DNA from: CAJFUR01 sp904420575
GTDB lineage: Bacteria > Actinomycetota > Coriobacteriia > Coriobacteriales > Eggerthellaceae
Length of the DNA: 64,000 nt
Assembly: GCA_965119745.1 (NCBI GenBank)
Contig: OZ221973.1
Span: forward strand, 2,232,001-2,296,000
Direction: 5' to 3'
In this document: positions 62,264 to 64,000 of the stretch, one piece after another
How positions within the stretch are numbered: the stretch's first letter is position 1
Layout: each line of letters opens with the position of its first letter
Notes under the pieces: generated by a model
What the model saw: the letters and a program-made list of their open reading frames with translations, nothing else
Told to the model about the DNA's origin: nothing
Database searches by the model: none
Made by a program: the position numbers and the translations under genes

Positions 62264-63127
62264 ATGACCGAAGTGTACGCAACCCCCGGGAGCGCGGCGA
62301 CAGGGACGCCTGCGCACGCCGGAGCCTCCACGTTCCAACCTGCCGCCTGTGCGGGAACCCCGCGCCCTGTCCTGTCCGTCCGCCAGATAGAGAAGGTGTA
62401 CGGCAACCGCGACTCCGTCACGCATGCCATCAACGACATCAGTTTCGACGTGATGCCGGGCGAGTTCGTGGGCATCATGGGTCCTTCGGGCTCCGGCAAG
62501 ACCACGCTGCTCAACTGCGTCGCGACCATCGACACGGTGACCAGCGGCCACATCCTGGTGGACGGGCGGGACGTTACGGGCCTGCGCAGTCGCGCGCTCG
62601 CCAAGTTCCGCCGCGACGATCTGGGCTTCGTCTTCCAGGACTCCAACCTGCTCGACACGCTGACCGGGTTCGAGAACGTCGCGCTCGCGCTCACCATCAA
62701 GGGCGAGCACGTCTCCAAGGTGCGCACCTTGGTGGAGGACATCGCCCGCACGCTCGGCGTCGGCGAGGTGCTGAACAAGTACCCCTACCAGATGTCGGGC
62801 GGCCAGAAGCAGCGCATCGCCGCCGCACGCGCCATCGTGGCCGACCCGAAGCTCGTGCTGGCCGACGAGCCCACGGGGGCGCTCGACTCCCGCAGCGCGG
62901 GCGTCATGCTGGACACGCTCACCATGATGAACGAGAAGCTGCACGCCACCATCATGATGGTCACGCACGACTCGTTCGCCGCCTCGTTCGCCAGCCGCAT
63001 CCTGTTCATCAAGGACGGCACCGTGTTCAACGAGATACGCCGCGGCGACACGAGCCGTGCGGACTTCTTCAACCGCATCATGGAAGTGGTCACGTTCCTG
63101 GGTGGTGACGTGCGCGATGCTGGCTAA
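62264..63127 (+). CDS. BceA-like ABC transporter ATP-binding protein
   Basis: 287 residues. The Walker A is GIMGPSGSGKTTLLN, signature MSGGQKQRIAAARAIVA, Walker B LVLADEPTGALDSRS. The first ~35 residues are a low-complexity Ala/Thr/Pro leader. The class is MacB/BceA, which pairs with a large FtsX-type permease to remove peptide antibiotics. AAGGAG precedes the ATG at 62264. The stop overlaps the permease start. Confidence 0.93.
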   Translation: MTEVYATPGSAATGTPAHAGASTFQPAACAGTPRPVLSVRQIEKVYGNRDSVTHAINDISFDVMPGEFVGIMGPSGSGKTTLLNCVATIDTVTSGHILVDGRDVTGLRSRALAKFRRDDLGFVFQDSNLLDTLTGFENVALALTIKGEHVSKVRTLVEDIARTLGVGEVLNKYPYQMSGGQKQRIAAARAIVADPKLVLADEPTGALDSRSAGVMLDTLTMMNEKLHATIMMVTHDSFAASFASRILFIKDGTVFNEIRRGDTSRADFFNRIMEVVTFLGGDVRDAG

Positions 63128-64000
63128 ACTCGCGCTGCGCAACGTGCGCCGCTCGGTGCGCGACTACGCCGTCTACTTCGTCACGCTCCTGTTCGGCGTG
63201 GCGGTGTTCTACGCGTTCAATTCCGTGCGCAACCAGTCCATCCTGTTCGACCTGGGCTCCTCGTCGGCAAGCGCGTTCGAGCTCACGGCGAACTTCCTGG
63301 GCATGTTCTCCGTGGTCATAGCCTGCGTGCTGGGTTTCTTGGTGGTCTACGCGAACCGCTTCCTCATCCGTCGGCGCAAGCAGGAGTTCGGCACCTACCT
63401 GCTTCTGGGCATGCGGCCGGGGCAGGTCTCGGCCATCGTGCTCATGGAGACGGTCTGCGTCGGCGCGATCTCGTTGGCCGTGGGCCTGGCACTGGGCGTC
63501 GGGCTTTCCCAAGGGCTCTCGTTCTTCACGGCAGGGCTGTTCAACATCCCCATGCAGCAGTACCGCTTCATATTCTCGTCCGACGCGTTCGCGCAGACGC
63601 TTCTGTGCTTCGTGCTCATCTTCGTGGTGGTGGCGCTGTTCAACACGCTGTCCATCAGGCGCTACAAGCTCATCGACTTGCTGGGCGCGCGCAACCGCAA
63701 CGAGCGCTTCCGCGTGCGCAACCCCTGGATCAGCCTTGCGGGCTTCGTGGTGGCCGTCGCGGTGCTGGCCTGGGCCTACGTGACGCTCATCCACAACGGC
63801 CTGGTGTACTTCGACGGGGAGTTCTGGAAGGCGACCGCGCTCATGCTGGTGGGGACGTTTTTGTTCTTCTGGTCGGTGGCGGGCTTCGTCATCGCCGTCG
63901 TCGAGCGCACGCGCGGCGTGTACTTTAGGGGTCTCGCCATGTTCACGACGCGCCAGATAGCCAGCAAGGTGAACACGGCGTTCCTGTCGCTGTCGGTGGT
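63117..64000 (+). CDS. BceB-like FtsX-type ABC permease (3' end outside window)
   Basis: The frame stays open from the ATG at 63117 to the right edge, giving 294 residues here; full BceB proteins are near 650. The start MLAKLALRNVRRSVRDY is typical of this family. Several membrane helices follow, the first ones at about 17-35, 60-85 and 105-130. LIRRRKQEFGTYLLLGM and LSIRRYKLIDLLGARN are FtsX-domain blocks. It overlaps the ATPase gene by 11 bp. The large extracellular domain that binds the peptide lies beyond the window. Confidence 0.9.
   Translation, partial: MLAKLALRNVRRSVRDYAVYFVTLLFGVAVFYAFNSVRNQSILFDLGSSSASAFELTANFLGMFSVVIACVLGFLVVYANRFLIRRRKQEFGTYLLLGMRPGQVSAIVLMETVCVGAISLAVGLALGVGLSQGLSFFTAGLFNIPMQQYRFIFSSDAFAQTLLCFVLIFVVVALFNTLSIRRYKLIDLLGARNRNERFRVRNPWISLAGFVVAVAVLAWAYVTLIHNGLVYFDGEFWKATALMLVGTFLFFWSVAGFVIAVVERTRGVYFRGLAMFTTRQIASKVNTAFLSLSV

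Overview
The window is high-GC actinobacterial DNA. Overlapping ATGA/GTGA gene junctions, frequent GTG starts, MalT-type LuxR regulators, several Tat-exported redox enzymes and many molybdenum enzymes fit an anaerobic gut member of the Eggerthellaceae (Coriobacteriia). The genus cannot be read from the sequence alone. No rRNA, tRNA, CRISPR array or prophage was found. Nearly all genes lie on the + strand.

Layout. 0-4.3 kb: end of smc, then ftsY and ffh (chromosome segregation and SRP targeting). 4.4-7.6 kb: an ABC transporter, a GNAT acetyltransferase and a B3/4-domain protein. 7.8-14.6 kb: a haem-motif sensor kinase and its response regulator, followed by a Tat-exported DMSO-reductase-family enzyme, a four-cluster ferredoxin subunit and a TorD-type chaperone. 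14.7-17.3 kb: rpsP-khpA-rimM-trmD-lepB. 17.4-24.2 kb: glyQS, then the PPDK regulator and pyruvate phosphate dikinase. 24.3-26.4 kb: a rhomboid protease, then a decayed dgt-azlC pair. 26.3-39.7 kb: a DUF1847 protein, a mocA-sufS-sufU set, a MalT-like regulator, an exported molybdenum hydroxylase operon with a dihaem lipoprotein, and an XdhC-family factor. 39.8-45.3 kb: a P-type Ca2+ ATPase (the main minus-strand gene), mtnA and an intact dgt.

45.3-49.9 kb is a TetR regulator plus a fumarate-reductase-like flavoprotein and iron-sulfur pair, bordered by unusual repeats and less GC-biased in codon choice than its surroundings. 49.9-51 kb: azlCD. 51.1-58.7 kb: rplS, rnhB, yraN, comM, dprA, trmFO and xerC, interrupted by a near-perfect 49-bp palindrome. 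58.9-64 kb: a lipoprotein, a small membrane protein and a BceRS-BceAB-like module whose permease runs off the right edge.

How it fits together. Two housekeeping blocks that are usually one (rpsP...trmD/lepB and rplS-rnhB...) are separated here by about 34 kb of metabolic and accessory genes. The most distinctive unit is the 27-40 kb region. There an exported molybdenum hydroxylase carrying a C2H2-like finger, an Fe-S insert in its FAD subunit and a dihaem c-type lipoprotein sits beside genes that could supply its cofactor: a cytidylyltransferase (MocA), a cysteine desulfurase pair (SufS/SufU) and an XdhC-type insertase. The dgt-azlC fossil at 25-26 kb keeps an adjacency that the intact copies at 44 and 50 kb have lost, which suggests that the TetR-flavoprotein cassette was inserted between them.
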